Made by a program: the position numbers and the translations under genes. Below the pieces are notes generated by a model. That model searched no databases, was not told where the DNA came from, and worked only from the letters and a program-made list of their open reading frames with translations. 64,000 nt of DNA from Antilocapra americana (lineage: Eukaryota > Chordata > Mammalia > Artiodactyla > Antilocapridae): NCBI GenBank assembly GCA_007570785.1, contig ML660201.1, positions 36,508,090 through 36,572,089 on the forward strand, given 5' to 3'. Every line of letters begins with the position of its first letter. Position 1 is the stretch's first letter. This document shows, piece after piece, positions 1 through 10,800 of this stretch.

Positions 1-420
1 ACTGTCAACTTGACTGGGCCAAAGGATTCACAGATATTTGATAAATATTTCTGGGTGTGTCTGTAAGGGTGTTTTTATAAGGATTAGCATGTGAATGCAT
101 ACACTGAGTATAAGATCACTCTCTTTGGGTGGATGAACATCACATAATCCTTTGAGGGACTAGACAGAATAAAAACGTCAGGAGAAAATTTGCTCTCTGT
201 GTTGGGACATCCATCATTTCCTGCTCTCAGACATCTAGGTTCCTGGTACTCAGGCCCTCAAGAACAGACTGAATTACATCACCAGCCTTTCTGAGTCTCC
301 AGCTTGCAGAAGGCAGATTGTGAGACTTCTGAGCTGCCATAATCATGTGAGCCAATTCCTGTCATAAATCTCCTCATATGTACACACATCTCCTTTCTGT
401 TGGAGGACCCTGACTAATAT
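1..420 (+). repeat. Ancient mammalian LTR-like repeat, 3' part
   Basis: Opens with a 'caacttgactgggcc' motif and ends with 'ggaccctgactaatat', both hallmarks of an old mammalian LTR-like repeat whose 5' end lies outside the window. A second, shorter copy lies at 21590-21907. I recognise the family but cannot assign the subfamily with certainty. Confidence 0.65.
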
Positions 421-429
421 GGAGTTTGT

Positions 430-940
430 ATCCTTTCAGATATTTTCTCCCTGCTTATGACTTGCCTTTTCACTTTCTTTAGGGTATTCTTAGCATAAGT
501 TCTTAGTTTTAATGGAATTGAGCTTATCAGTCTTTTCTTTAATGATTAGCACTCTTTATATCTAATTTAAGAATTTCTCTCAATCTTTTCTGTTTCCTTC
601 TGGCGTTTAAGTCCTAACTCTATCTGTAATTGACTTTTGAGTATGATTTGAGTTAGGGATCCAAAATCATATTTTTCTATTATGGATAACTGTTTTTTTT
701 TCTTCCAGTTCAATTTATTGAATGATCTTGCCTCCTCCCCTGATCCCACATGGCTACCATATTACCTCACATATATCAAATTTCTATATGTAGTTCTACA
801 CTTTGTATTGTGTTTCTTTGGTCAGTTTGTTTATTCCTGAGCCAGTATACATGGTTACTGTGACTTTATAGTTAATCTTGTTATCTTATATAACAATCCT
901 CACTCTTTTTTCTTCTTATTACAAATTAGTAAAGTGTCCA
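430..940 (-). mobile_element. Ancient L1 (L1M-type) fragment
   Basis: The + strand matches the antisense of an old L1 (motifs such as 'ttcaatttattgaatgatc' and 'actgtgactttatagttaat'). It is strongly diverged and has no open frame worth calling. Limits are approximate. Confidence 0.5.
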
Positions 941-1489
941 TTTTTAGACAAATTAACAGATACAGGAAATTCCAGAGAAATTAAAACTTATTTATAATTT
1001 CATTAGTCAAGTATAGCAACAGTTAACACCTGGTATATATATTTTATACATTATACAAATACACACTTGTATGAAAACCTTCACACATACATGTACATAA
1101 AAACACACACATTTATACTTTAACAAATTTAAAGTCAATATTGATTGCTTCCTATATTTAAAGCTTTATGTCTTAGGCTTTGCTGTTGGTAAAGATGAGA
1201 AAGAATATTTAGGAAATATTATAAGGTTTAAGATACTAATAAGAATGTTAGGAAGAAATTTGTTTTCAGTTTGGCAGCTAATATGATTCCTCTTTGGTAC
1301 CTTGGTCAAGGAAAGCATTTATTTTGAATCCCTAAGCGTTACTACTACCTTAAACTAAGAAAATAAATCTCTCTCCATCCCTAAAGTAATACACTTATCC
1401 TCTAGCAAACTACTGTTTACTTGTTTAATAAAACAGGAAAACACAGTATATTACATTTTTAAAGAATTATATCTTGGCATTAAAATTAG
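941..1489. other. AT-rich gap, possible L1M remnant
   Basis: AT-rich sequence with scattered CA runs near 1060-1115. The stretch around 950-1030 faintly resembles old L1 3' UTR. No gene or clear repeat seen. Confidence 0.4.
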
Positions 1490-1660
1490 ATTTGGGGTTG
1501 AGTCCTCAGTTTGCCCCTTATTACCACTTTGACCTTAAACAAGTCACAGAACTTCTTATAGTCTCAGTTTCTTCATCTTTAAAATGATGATTATATCTAC
1601 CTTGCAGAGTTGCCAGGAATATTAATGTATTTTTTAAAAGCTTCATAAAATGCTTGCCAA
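1490..1660 (+). repeat. MIR SINE
   Basis: Carries the MIR core in order: 'tttgaccttaaacaagtcac', then 'ctcagtttcttcatcttta' and 'aaaatgatgattatatctacc'-type sequence. Typical old, diverged mammalian MIR. Confidence 0.8.
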
Positions 1661-2080
1661 TATTCACTTTTAAATTTTTAATTAGTTTTTATTTTATTAC
1701 AAAGGTAGTAGGAGCTTCTTATAAAGTTTTTGAATAGTAGAGAATGATAATAATAATGAATAATAGTACAGAATAATAATACAGTGAAAACTAAAAGTTC
1801 CTTCCCTCCAAATGTATATTCTTCCCCCTAAGTCAATTGCACTTTCTTGAAGAAACAAGATTAAATTCTCATTAAACACAATTATTCAGAATATCCTAAA
1901 ACTTTCCATGACAAGCAGAAATCATGAAGATTTTATATAAACTTCTTATACAAGTAAGCTAAAAATGTTCAGCACATTTCATTTTTTTAGGATCGCTTTC
2001 ATTTTAAAGTTTTTCTGTTTGTTTGTTTTTTTTAGAAAAAAAGCTTAACAAATGAAACTATTCAAATTAAGAAGAGGAGG
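1661..2080. other. AT-rich unassigned sequence
   Basis: AT-rich, with AAT-like runs near 1745-1785 and poly(T) near 2010-2035. It may hold an old L1M remnant. The end (2063-2080) is the left TSD of the next L1. Confidence 0.4.
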
Positions 2081-2796
2081 CCATCATCAAAAAGTCTACA
2101 AACATAAATGCTGGAGAGGGTATGGAGAAAAGGGAGCCCTCTTACACTGGTGGTGGGAATGTAAATCAGTACAGCCACTGTGAAGAACAGTATAGAGGTT
2201 CCCTAAAAAACTAAAACTACTGTACGAACCACTCCTGGGCGTATATTTGGAGAAAACCATAATCTGAAAAGATATATGCACCCCAGTGTTCATTGCAGCA
2301 CTGTTTTTACAATAGCCAAGACATGGAAGCCTAATTGTCCAGTGATGGAGGCATTGATAATGAATGGGTAAAGAAGATGTGTTATATATACACAATGGAA
2401 TATTACTCAACCATAGAAAATGAAAGTCATTTGGAGCAACACAGGTGGACCTGGAGATGATCATACTAAGTGGAGTAAGTTAGAAAAAGACAAATGTCAT
2501 ATGATATCACTTACATGTGGAATCTAATTTTAAAAAATGATACCAGTGAACTTTTATTTAAAAAACAGAAACAGACTTACAAATAAACACACACTGCTAT
2601 GTATAAGATAGATAACCAACAAGGACCTACTGTAAAGCACAGGGAATTCTACTCAATATTCTGTGATAACCCATATGAGAAAAAAAATTCTGAAAAAGAA
2701 CGAATACATGTATATGTATAACTGAATCACTTGGCTGTACACCTGAAATTAACACAACATTGTAAATCAACTCTAATAAAATTAAAATTAAAAAAA
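2081..2796 (+). mobile_element. L1 LINE, 5'-truncated 3' end with TSD
   Basis: Classic L1 ORF2 3' end and 3' UTR: 'ggagagggtatggagaaaag', 'cacaatggaatattactcaa', 'ggacctactgtaaagcacag', ending in an A-rich tail. The flanks 2063-2080 and 2797-2814 are near-identical direct repeats ('caaattaagaagagg' versus 'caaattgagaagaag'), consistent with target-primed reverse transcription. The short antisense frame inside is a shadow; the ORF2 part is broken. Confidence 0.88.
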
Positions 2797-2813
2797 CAAA
2801 TTGAGAAGAAGAT

Positions 2814-2844
2814 GTTGTTGTTTAGTCTCTAAGTCATGTCCGAC
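2814..2844 (-). repeat. Bov-tA SINE 3' tail micro-insertion
   Basis: A 31-bp piece reading 'ttgttgtttagtctctaag' then 'tcatgtccgac', i.e. the reverse complement of the last bases of Bov-tA. It is flanked by the 8-bp direct repeat 'aagaagat' at 2806-2813 and 2845-2852, so it looks like an extreme 5'-truncated insertion. Confidence 0.65.
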
Positions 2845-2852
2845 AAGAAGAT

Positions 2853-3154
2853 CAGAGGCTATGTAATAACTAACAGAAAATACTTGGTTATGGGCATTTA
2901 TTTAAAAAAAATTTGTTATACTGGTAATGCATTCTTATAGCAATATCAACTGTTGGGGATATAAAGTAAAAAACCAAAATTCCCTTTTTGCACTGTCCCA
3001 ATCACACTCCCCAGAAATGACCTCTGAAAAGAGTTTTGATGTCTTAACTTTCATATTCTTTACCTACCAGACTTGGATATGTCTCAGTTTAATTTCAAGG
3101 CTTTACTGCTTTTATAACACTGTTAATTTTGTTTTGCTCTGCTTGGTGCTACAC
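2853..3154. other. Unassigned sequence
   Basis: No repeat or gene recognised. The short open frame here has no family signature. Confidence 0.4.
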
Positions 3155-3198
3155 TTATTCATTCATTCCTTTAATTAAGCATATACTAAGAACTAAAG
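3155..3198 (+). repeat. Ancient interspersed repeat, left part split by SINE
   Basis: 'cattcattcctttaattaag' followed by 'catatactaag' resembles the start of the abundant old mammalian repeat with a 'tattgagcacctactatgtg' motif. The rest resumes after the Bov-tA, at 3462. Confidence 0.45.
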
Positions 3199-3199
3199 T

Positions 3200-3400
3200 G
3201 GGCTTCTATGGTGGCTCAGATTGTGAAGAATCTGCCTTCAATGTGGAAGACCCAAGTTTGATTCCTGGGTCAGAAAGATGCCCAGGAGAAGAGAATGGCA
3301 ACCCATTCCAGTATTCTTGCCTGGAGAATTCCCTGGACACAGGAGCCTGGCGAGCTACAATGTATGAGGTCACAAAGAGTCGGATACGACTGAGCAAGCA
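3200..3400 (+). repeat. Bov-tA SINE with TSD
   Basis: tRNA-like head 'gggcttctatggtggctcag', then the Bov-A body ('cagtattcttgcctggagaa', 'gtcggatacgactgagcaa'). The flanks 'aagaactaaag' and 'aaggactaag' are a TSD that encloses the following (AC)n, so the microsatellite grew from the SINE tail. The 179-residue open frame crossing this element is spurious. Confidence 0.92.
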
Positions 3401-3419
3401 ACACGCGCGCACATACACA

Positions 3420-3461
<42 letters not shown>
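3401..3461 (+). repeat. (AC)n microsatellite at SINE tail
   Basis: About 60 bp of AC dinucleotides, with CG and AT interruptions only in the first 26 bp and a pure run after 3427. It sits directly at the 3' end of the Bov-tA. Confidence 0.97.
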
Positions 3462-3462
<1 letters not shown>

Positions 3463-4130
3463 GGACTAAGGTGTTTACTCTGGGCCAGGTGCTGAGCTGT
3501 AGATTCTTGAAGTACCAGTTCCAGTGCCCTCATCCATTACTGATAGTGATAATATTGTTTCATAAGGACTTTGATACAGTTAGTGCAGGATGCTGTGGGA
3601 CTGACCACAAGGGAGAGACAGCAGACCCAAGTGATCTGGGAAGGCTTCCTGGAGGAATTGATCTCTAAGCTGAGAACGGAAAGCTGAGTAGGCATCAGGC
3701 TTGTGCAATGGCCAAATCTGTGTGTGACACGATAGTACATTAGAGATGATGAGAAGCTGAAATGAAGAGCAGAGCAGCACAGGAGCAAGGGCTGAGGGTG
3801 TTGGAAAGAGACAGATGAAGGCGTTGCAAGATATGCTAAGACACGTGCACACAGTGGGTAGATGGGCCACCTAAAAGGACTGCATCCTCATGTTTGCATT
3901 TGAGAAACTGCCATCTGGCTACAACTAGGAGGAAGAACTGGAGAAGGGCAAGCCAGGAGGCAGGAGCGATAGGAGGTGATTATATTAATAGTAATCCAAG
4001 TGAGAAATCATGGTGGACTTGATTAAGGAAGTCACGTTACAGGAAGAAGAAGGGGAGAGATTCATGAGAAGAGGAGGTCTTTCTGCAAGGATAATTGATA
4101 CCTGGAATAGACTACAAGAAGTAAAGCCAT
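3462..4130 (+). repeat. Ancient mammalian interspersed repeat, diverged
   Basis: Contains 'actctgggccaggtgctgag', 'gaccacaagggagagacag', 'gaaggcttcctggaggaatt' and 'taatccaagtgagaaatcat', in the order seen in a common old repeat whose other pieces here lie near 5570, 7790, 18530, 30740 and 63228. I cannot name the family with certainty. Confidence 0.5.
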
Positions 4131-4249
4131 TTAATACAGGGACCAATTTTTCAGGTAAATAGGGAGGGCAAAAGACTTGATTCAAACTCTAAGTTGAAAA
4201 AAATTAAAGTTTTTATTTTTACTTTAATCATTTAGCAATTCCTATTTTA

Positions 4250-4384
4250 GGACTTTCCCTGGTGGTCCAGTGGTAAGACTCCATGTTCCCAATGTAGGGG
4301 GCCCAGGTTTGATCCCCGGTCTGGAAACTAGACCCCACATGCCACAACTAAGACCTGGCATAGCCCAATAAATAAATAAATATT
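4250..4384 (+). repeat. CHR SINE (tRNA-derived, cetartiodactyl)
   Basis: Head 'ggactttccctggtggtcca', B-box-like 'ggtttgatcccc', and an (AAAT)n-type tail 'aataaataaataaat'. Short CHR-2-like form. Confidence 0.9.
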
Positions 4385-5569
4385 TTTTAAAACCCTACTT
4401 TAATATGATAAATAATTTTAAAGTTTATAATCACAAGTATGAACTAATGTTTAAGGTGAATAAATCAAGAGTTTAGAGGGCATAGTTTTCAACACAAATT
4501 TTATAACAGTTCAATGATATCTTTTACTTCACATTAAATTTTGCAATAAGTTCATAATGGAGATCATCTGGGGTACATTTTGGGTTTGTCAGTTTCCCCA
4601 AGGGTATCTTTTTCTGCTGTTCAATTATTTTCTTTTTGTTTCTTTTCCATTGTGTCATCCCCTTTATTTTTACCCCCTACCCAGATGGTAACTAGTTTAA
4701 GTAGAATTATTTGTCATTTGCCAAAAGCTTTGCCTGTACTTGGGAGTGCTTCTCCCAGATCACTTGATTGACTTTATGAAACTGCATCCCTTAATCATAG
4801 TTGATTTGCTTTGAATTTATAGTGTAACATGGATATTTGTAATTGATAGGGCATATTTTAGTCAGAGGTATTACTATAAATGGTGTTTATTAGTAAATAT
4901 ATTTGTGTTACAATGACTTTTGTTTTTCTATGCAGCCAGTTGCTTGTGGGGACTTGTGTAATGGTTACTTAGATAATGAGAAAATCCTATAATTATCTGT
5001 CACCTGCTCACCAGGATCATACCCAACAGGGAAATGTGGAACAAAGCTCTCCTTAGCAAGAAGAAAATGGATAAAGTCTTCATCTCCCAGGACTAAATGC
5101 TTTGTGTACATCAAAGACACAAGGAGAACATAAAAAACCTTCCTCAAATTTCTCTCCTATCCTTGCTCAGTGAAAGGTATTCTTTCAGCAGAGCTCACAT
5201 CAAAGACAACAAGATTTGCTGGAAGGATCTCTGTCATTCTCTGGAAAGAAGCCCATGTCTTGTCACCAACAAGAGAGCATCATCTTTCCACTGATGTTTT
5301 CTGAATGAAAAAAAAAATCACCTTTTCTACCTTCTTCACAGGAACAGTGTTTCCTCTACCTACTCCTCAGTCCTCATAGCCATCTCCAACTGCAGGGTTC
5401 AAGGAGATCCTTAATTATGTTATTGTCTTTGTTCTCAGAAGGTTTGATTTCCTGGGTTCTGTGCATTGATCCTGAGTTTCCACCAGTGTTAAAATCTTTT
5501 GATTGATGATACATTAATTGTTTAACTACTGATTCTTTCCCTTCCTCCTTTTCTTCCAGTTGTGTTTCA
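4385..5569. other. Unassigned AT-rich sequence
   Basis: No repeat or gene recognised. Short open frames occur on both strands around 4580-5300, with no conserved motif and no shared codon bias. A poly(A) run lies near 5309-5318. Confidence 0.4.
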
Positions 5570-5665
5570 TAAACATATATATTGAGTACCACTGTGTGCC
5601 AGGTACTATGCTGGGTGCTGGGGCTCCAATGCAGATAGCATCTCAATTTGATGGAAAGCATTGTA
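5570..5665 (+). repeat. Ancient interspersed repeat fragment
   Basis: 'attgagtaccactgtgtgcc' followed by 'aggtactatgctgggtgctg' matches the start of the old mammalian repeat also seen at 3462 and 18530. Confidence 0.5.
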
Positions 5666-6240
5666 GGGGAGTGGCCAGATCCAGGTTCAGTTGATTGGGA
5701 CTACTTCCCTGAGGCTAAATCTTTATTCCAGTCCTGTAAGGCATGACTTGCAAATAAGCACTAGTTTTCACAGAAAAGCCTAAGGAATGCTAGCCCTAGC
5801 TAGACATTTTATTCCATCTTTGTCCTCTGATTTCTCCTTCAGTATCCTTCGTTTGGTAGGGATCCTTGTAAGCAACAGTGATCCCCACAAGCTCAGATGG
5901 AGTCACAGAAGTGACTCTGCAATCATGTCCTGTGTGCATGGTCCAGTGTCCAATCTGTGCCTGAGGAAAGGTCAGGGGATTTTATACCACACCACAATAC
6001 TCCTACCAAAAGCAGTCCTCAATACCCAGATCTTTTACACCCTCTCTTTTGCTCATTGTTTCCGTCTCTCCATCCATTTCCATCTAGCCATGGGTGTGCC
6101 AGCCCGCCTTCTCTGCTCCTGAATCTTCTTCCTCCCACACATATGTATCTATTTCTTTAGGAGGGCAATTCACCGCTGACCTGGATGCTCCAATCTTACG
6201 TCCCCACACCCAACACTTAACAACATGATCTTGAAGGAGG

Positions 6241-6243
<3 letters not shown>
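5666..6243. other. Unassigned sequence
   Basis: Pyrimidine-rich around 5990-6130. Overlapping short frames occur on both strands but nothing supports a gene. Confidence 0.4.

Positions 6244-6291
<48 letters not shown>
6244..6291 (+). repeat. (AC)n microsatellite, uninterrupted
   Basis: A pure 48-bp AC run (24 units) with no SINE next to it. The uninterrupted length makes it a likely polymorphic locus. Confidence 0.97.
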
Positions 6292-6293
<2 letters not shown>

Positions 6294-6419
6294 CGATGCA
6301 CTATAGACAGTGACCTTGTGGACAGCCAACAAAAGATGCTCCAGTTTGCAGCCTTGGCCCTGACATCTCCTCTGCACTCACTAATGTGTTCACATGCTCA
6401 CTAGTTGTTACTATGTGGT

Positions 6420-6845
6420 GGTATCCACTCCTCTAAAAGCAGAGCCTGAAACAAAGGCTTCAGTGCAGGGAGCTTGTTTGGAAGGTGATCTTGGGAAGCA
6501 GGAGTGGAGCGAGTGAGCCACGGATGGACAAAAAGCCAGAAAAGTTGCATTATTGAACTGGTTATTGCTGTGGACTCTGAGGCTCAGTCTCCAGGGGACT
6601 CTGAAGCACTGCATAGAACGCCCTTCAGATTTGTCCTTCTGAGGGATGGGACATTTATCCACCAACTTGCAGCATCCTCTGTTTGAGGGCTGCCCTTCAG
6701 GGTGGTCACACCCCTCCCTGCTAAGCGATCTCGTGCTCAGGAAGCCACCAGCAGGCTTGGAGCTGTCCACCACAGTCGCAGCTGAAGTCAGAGAAGCACT
6801 GAGAGCATTCAGCCTGGGGCTCCAGCTGATGTAGCTACAAGCAGC
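6420..6845. repeat. Probable ancient mammalian repeat, unnamed
   Basis: 'gcagagcctgaaacaaaggc', 'gagcttgtttggaaggtgat' and 'ttgcagcatcctctgtttga' look like a repeat I have met in other mammals but cannot name. It is relatively GC-rich, which explains the open frames on both strands (the longest is 147 codons, minus strand). I do not call a gene. Confidence 0.4.
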
Positions 6846-6899
6846 ATTTATCACAGCTGTACTGAAATCATTCCTTCTCTCCTGCTTTCTCCCATAGAC

Positions 6900-7010
6900 T
6901 ATCGAATTCTACAACGACAGATCCTTCATCTCTGTTTCCACAGTGCTTAGCACAGTGCCAGACTCATGGGAGCCCTTCAGGTCTCATTTGCTGAATGAAG
7001 GAAGGAACTA
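6900..7010 (+). repeat. L2 LINE 3' tail
   Basis: 'tgcttagcacagtgccagac' followed by a diverged 'tttgctgaatgaaggaagga' tail is the L2 3' terminus. Confidence 0.6.
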
Positions 7011-7024
7011 GTAAAAGAACAATA

Positions 7025-7110
7025 GACTGAATCTAGAAGCCTGAATTCTAGTCTCTGCTGGATCACTAATTTCTGTGTGACCTTGACTATATCAAAACCT
7101 CACATACAGC
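7025..7110 (+). repeat. MIR SINE fragment
   Basis: 'gaattctagtctctgctgg' and 'tttctgtgtgaccttgacta' match the MIR core. Confidence 0.6.
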
Positions 7111-7789
7111 CATTTGGTTACTTATGAACTTACAAATTCATAATTTTAAAAAATCTCAAATCTAAGCGTTATTTTAAAAGGAGAAAATTCCCCATCGGTG
7201 ACTGATTTTAAAACAAAGTGTTGTCTCCAACTTGATGGCTCTAATTCTAGGTTTCCATCCCTCCAAGGTGTAAAGATGAACACCGTTGAAACAGTAAGGA
7301 TGTGTTACAAAGTTAGTTATCCGAAAGTATTTCGTATCCTGCATGATACGAGGCTTGGAAAACCTTCACTAACACTCTTATGTGAAGAGCGATAGAATGC
7401 TAATTTCCCACAGATTCATTATCACCATGAAATGAAATTTTGGAACACATCAGAGGTAAATATAATGTGCAAATGTAGAATTCAACAATTTGAGTTTTCG
7501 CTGCCTCTTGTTTTTACACCTCTGTCAACAAGACCCTCATTAAAGACTTTCCCCATTATTCTACTTGAAAAGAAGACTGGAGAATATTATAATATTCAGG
7601 ATGCAGAGATGTTCTTTCCAGTTAACTCTTTATGAAGGGAACTCCTCTGTGTATATATTTCTAGTGTTTTTTTTGGATATGTAATTTTATCAGAGCAAAA
7701 TACAATGGGAACCATATGGTCTGAGAGGTTAAAAAGGTTATCCACACCACCAAGTGAGATTTGAGTAGAAAGCTAAAGAATGAATAAGT
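7111..7789. other. Unique sequence
   Basis: No repeat recognised. Contains two short plus-strand frames (7198-7395 and 7432-7635) and a 7-bp inverted repeat with CpG sites at 7332-7351. No homology that I recognise. Confidence 0.4.
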
Positions 7790-8050
7790 AAATGAAAGAA
7801 GGGACAGCCTGTGCAAAGGCCCAGAGGCAAGAATAACATGTTGCCTTGGAAGAACTGAAAGATGGCCAGGGAAACTGGCTAGTCCAGAAGGAGGAGGAGG
7901 ATGGGGAGCAGGAGTGGGGAATGAGGAAGGCTGAGAGGTAAGTACAGGCCAGCTAGGCAGAACTTTTGGGCAGGCTAAGCATTCTGGTCTAAGAGAAATG
8001 GGAAGTCATTGTTTGGTTTCAGCAGGACCTGCTGATATGATCAGATCTGC
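7790..8050 (+). repeat. Ancient mammalian interspersed repeat fragment
   Basis: 'gtgcaaaggcccagaggcaa', 'gaaagatggccagggaaact', 'gaaatgggaagtcattgttt' and 'cagcaggacctgctgatatg' follow the order of the same unnamed old repeat as 3462-4130. Confidence 0.55.
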
Positions 8051-8399
8051 ACATTTTTTAACAGAGCCTTTTCTTCACATTCTTTTAAATTTTTTATATT
8101 GAGAATTCAAAGAAAAACATTTGGTTTTGCCCCAGTTACGCTGATAATTGCAGACACACCACACACACAATTCTTCCAAAAGATGTCAGTCCAGTTTGTC
8201 CCAATATTATCTCTACCTCTCATTCTCATTTAGGTAGCATTTACTTTGTACTTCTAGGTGCAGACTGTATTTACCTGATAACTAAATTCCATGCTGCGGT
8301 GTCACAGGGAATAAATGACAGTCCTATCCCCCCATATTAAATGTGAAGTAAAACTGCCTTTCACTACTGAGAAGTGTGAGAACAACAGCAATGGCATCA
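8051..8399. other. Unassigned sequence
   Basis: No gene or repeat recognised; contains a short CA-rich stretch at 8155-8168. Confidence 0.35.
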
Positions 8400-8990
8400 A
8401 CAAGATGGGTCCAAAAGGAATGGTCTGGAGGTATCTGCAGCACCTTCCTAAACGACGTCTGTAACATCCATTACCTTCCCCAAATTTCTTAGCATATCCA
8501 AAAATGGATTAAGTTGCTTTGACAGGCTTTATTTTTTATGAACCTCTCTGGCTATTACTTACTATGTTATTTTCCTCAAGGTGCTCATGGACTGATTTAT
8601 GGTTTCATTTAAGGTTTTGACTGGTAGTTTGGATATGTTAACTAGCCCACCTTTTCCTAGATCTGCTGTTGGCTGCTTTATCTTCAACACTATATCAGCC
8701 TGCTTAAATTTCCCCGGTACATAAGCCTCCATGACAAACACTAGTCCTGGAGGTATGTCCTGCCTTAGCCAGTTTGTTGAATGTGTTCAAATGAATCTCA
8801 TCCTGCTCTGCTGATTTATAAATATTTAAATTGTATAAGTATTATTTTACCTGCCTCTTATTAATTCCGTTTCTTGATACTCCCAGAAACTCATTAATAT
8901 TTATCTTGCCGAGCTCCAACTTCTTTCATTCTTTGTGTTAAAGGCAGAGACAAGAGAGTAGTTCCATATTCACTATTCTTTGCATCTTTC
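8400..8990 (-). mobile_element. Possible CR1/L3-type LINE relic
   Basis: Read on the minus strand, the segment has 'ggggaaggtaatggatgtta' followed by 'tttaggaaggtgctgc', resembling the CR1/L3 reverse-transcriptase region that encodes a 'DxxKAFD'-like motif. Heavily mutated with frame breaks. Family assignment is tentative. Confidence 0.35.
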
Positions 8991-9579
8991 ATAATATTTT
9001 CTCAACCCTGGTTTTGCAAAAGTAGCCTTTCATTTTTTTTTCTTGGGCATAACATCCTACTTTATATTTAAAAGGATTTGCCATAATTTCTTGCTTCTTC
9101 TGCTTCTCTGAGTCATCTCCTTTCAGCCATCTCCTGGAGTTACATCTTTTCCATATTGTGTATTCTACTTCCCAAACTCTACACAATTGGATTTTTGCTT
9201 TTCTTTCCCCAAAAGGAAACTTTTATTCTTTAAACCTTGTATAACAGAATATGCCTGTTGGTTATATAATAGCACCCACAAGCCACTTGTGTGTTCTTTT
9301 TCTAGAGGATGTACTTGAATGCCCACACCCATGTTTTTCCTTTCAATAGAACAACACAAGTAGTTATCATTTAGTTCCTAAAAGATGGTTGGATGCATTC
9401 CATTAATTTCAAAGCATGTCCAGAAAATTGATCTGAAAGCAAACAGCAAGCGAATATGAAACCAAGACAAGGGGTTTCCAATTACAAGTAAAAAAATAAT
9501 AATACAAAGGGGAAGAGCCCAGGAATATACCTCATTAGAAACATGCTGGGAATTTGAATGTGTTTTCAAAAGGGTACAT
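8991..9579. other. Unassigned AT-rich sequence
   Basis: No repeat or gene recognised; short minus-strand frames only. Confidence 0.35.
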
Positions 9580-9855
9580 ACTGTTTACTACAAGAAAAGT
9601 GCACACATTGTACCATTACATTTATGTGTTTCAAGAATAGGCTAAACTGAACTGTGGAGACAGAAGGCAGAATAGTGGTTACCCCTGGGGATGAGTAATG
9701 ACTGGGAAGGTCCTGAAGATCCTGAATGTGTTCTATAGAATGAAGATCCTGGGTGTTGGGTATATGGATGTGTATGTATGTATTCTGTAGAAGTTGATCA
9801 AGCTGTACCCTTGTGATGAGTGCACTTAAAAAACTGGCCCAAGCAAAACAAAACA
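9580..9855 (+). mobile_element. Ancient L1M 3' UTR fragment
   Basis: 'gaatagtggttacccctggg', 'cctgaatgtgttctat' and 'gatcaagctgtacccttgtg' match the old L1M 3' region. Diverged and without TSD. Confidence 0.6.
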
Positions 9856-10029
9856 ATTATGGTATTTACAAAGTCAGTTACTAAAATCTTAAATAAACAC
9901 TTGCAGTCACTATGGACTATATCTGAGACTGATATATTATTATTATTAAAATTCGGTATGTTTGTTATTGGATAAGCTTTTCTTCTCAGTGGGTTGGTAG
10001 AATGAGAATGATCATGGTTTCTATTTCCT

Positions 10030-10245
10030 GATTGCCTGCAGTGGGATGGGCATTGTACATACAGTTTGTCATCTCAGTATAGGGAAGGTGATATTATTCC
10101 TATTTTCCACATGAGGAGATGGAACCAGAAAGATCTTAAGTAGTTGCCAGAGAACACACAGCTAAAGAGAAGCAATTAGAGAGTTAAACTTGGGTTTCTA
10201 AAACTCCAAAGCCTACGTAGTTTCTCCCACTCTATATGGCAGCCA
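10030..10245 (-). repeat. MIR SINE
   Basis: The + strand shows reverse-complement MIR: 'tattttccacatgaggagat', 'gccagagaacacacagctaa', 'aaacttgggtttctaaaact'. Confidence 0.8.
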
Positions 10246-10254
10246 GGTAGATAA

Positions 10255-10316
10255 TAATGAGTTAGTATTCTTATTAGTCTTTTTTACTACAGGCAAGATA
10301 TTCTGCTATGTGCAGC
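10255..10316 (-). repeat. Possible MIR piece, left of CHR insertions
   Basis: 'gatattctgctatgtgcag' is compatible with the reverse MIR 3' region. The remainder of an MIR appears at 10830-10975, beyond two CHR SINEs. Confidence 0.35.
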
Positions 10317-10320
10317 ATTA

Positions 10321-10515
10321 TTATTTTTTTTTTCCTGTTGGGTCTTCATTGCAATGTGCAGGCTCTCTGTTGCATCTTGTAGGCTTCCCTAGCTGTGGTG
10401 CGCAGGCTTAGTTGCCCTGAGGCATGTGGGATCTTAGTTCCCTGACTAAGAATCAAACTTGCGTTCGCTGTGCTGGAAGGCAGATTCCTTACCACTGGAC
10501 CACCAGGGTCCCTGG
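10321..10515 (-). repeat. CHR SINE
   Basis: Poly(T) start, 'ggcatgtgggatcttagttc', and the complement of the tRNA-like head 'accactggaccaccaggg'. Confidence 0.88.
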
Positions 10516-10629
10516 GTAGCCCTGAAATATTCCTGTATTTAGTTTTAGAAAATATGTGAATGTAGATACATTGAAAAGATTATAAATGCTAGCTGATGCT
10601 AGCACACCTCCTAAAGCCTATAGTCCGCA

Positions 10630-10799
10630 CCACGTGGGCACTGGTAATTGTGGCTTGTAGGCTCTAGACTGCAAGCTCAGGAGTTGTGGCACCCTGGCTT
10701 AGATCCCTGCAGCATGCAGAACCTTCCTGGACCAGGGTTGAACCCATATCTCCTGTATTAGCAGGCGGATTCTTAACTACTGGACCACCAGGGAAGTCC
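10630..10799 (-). repeat. CHR SINE, second copy
   Basis: 'aaccttcctggaccagggtt', then 'aactactggaccaccaggga' and 'agtcc' at the head. It lies in the same orientation as the CHR 110 bp upstream; the 10516-10629 spacer is unassigned. Confidence 0.85.
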
Positions 10800-10800
10800 C

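Noticed and set aside
3129..3668. 179-codon plus-strand frame
   Set aside because: It runs through a Bov-tA and the (AC)n tract and has a Thr/His dipeptide repeat from the microsatellite.
6411..6854. 147-codon minus-strand frame
   Set aside because: No domain, open frames on both strands, and the DNA resembles an old unnamed mammalian repeat.
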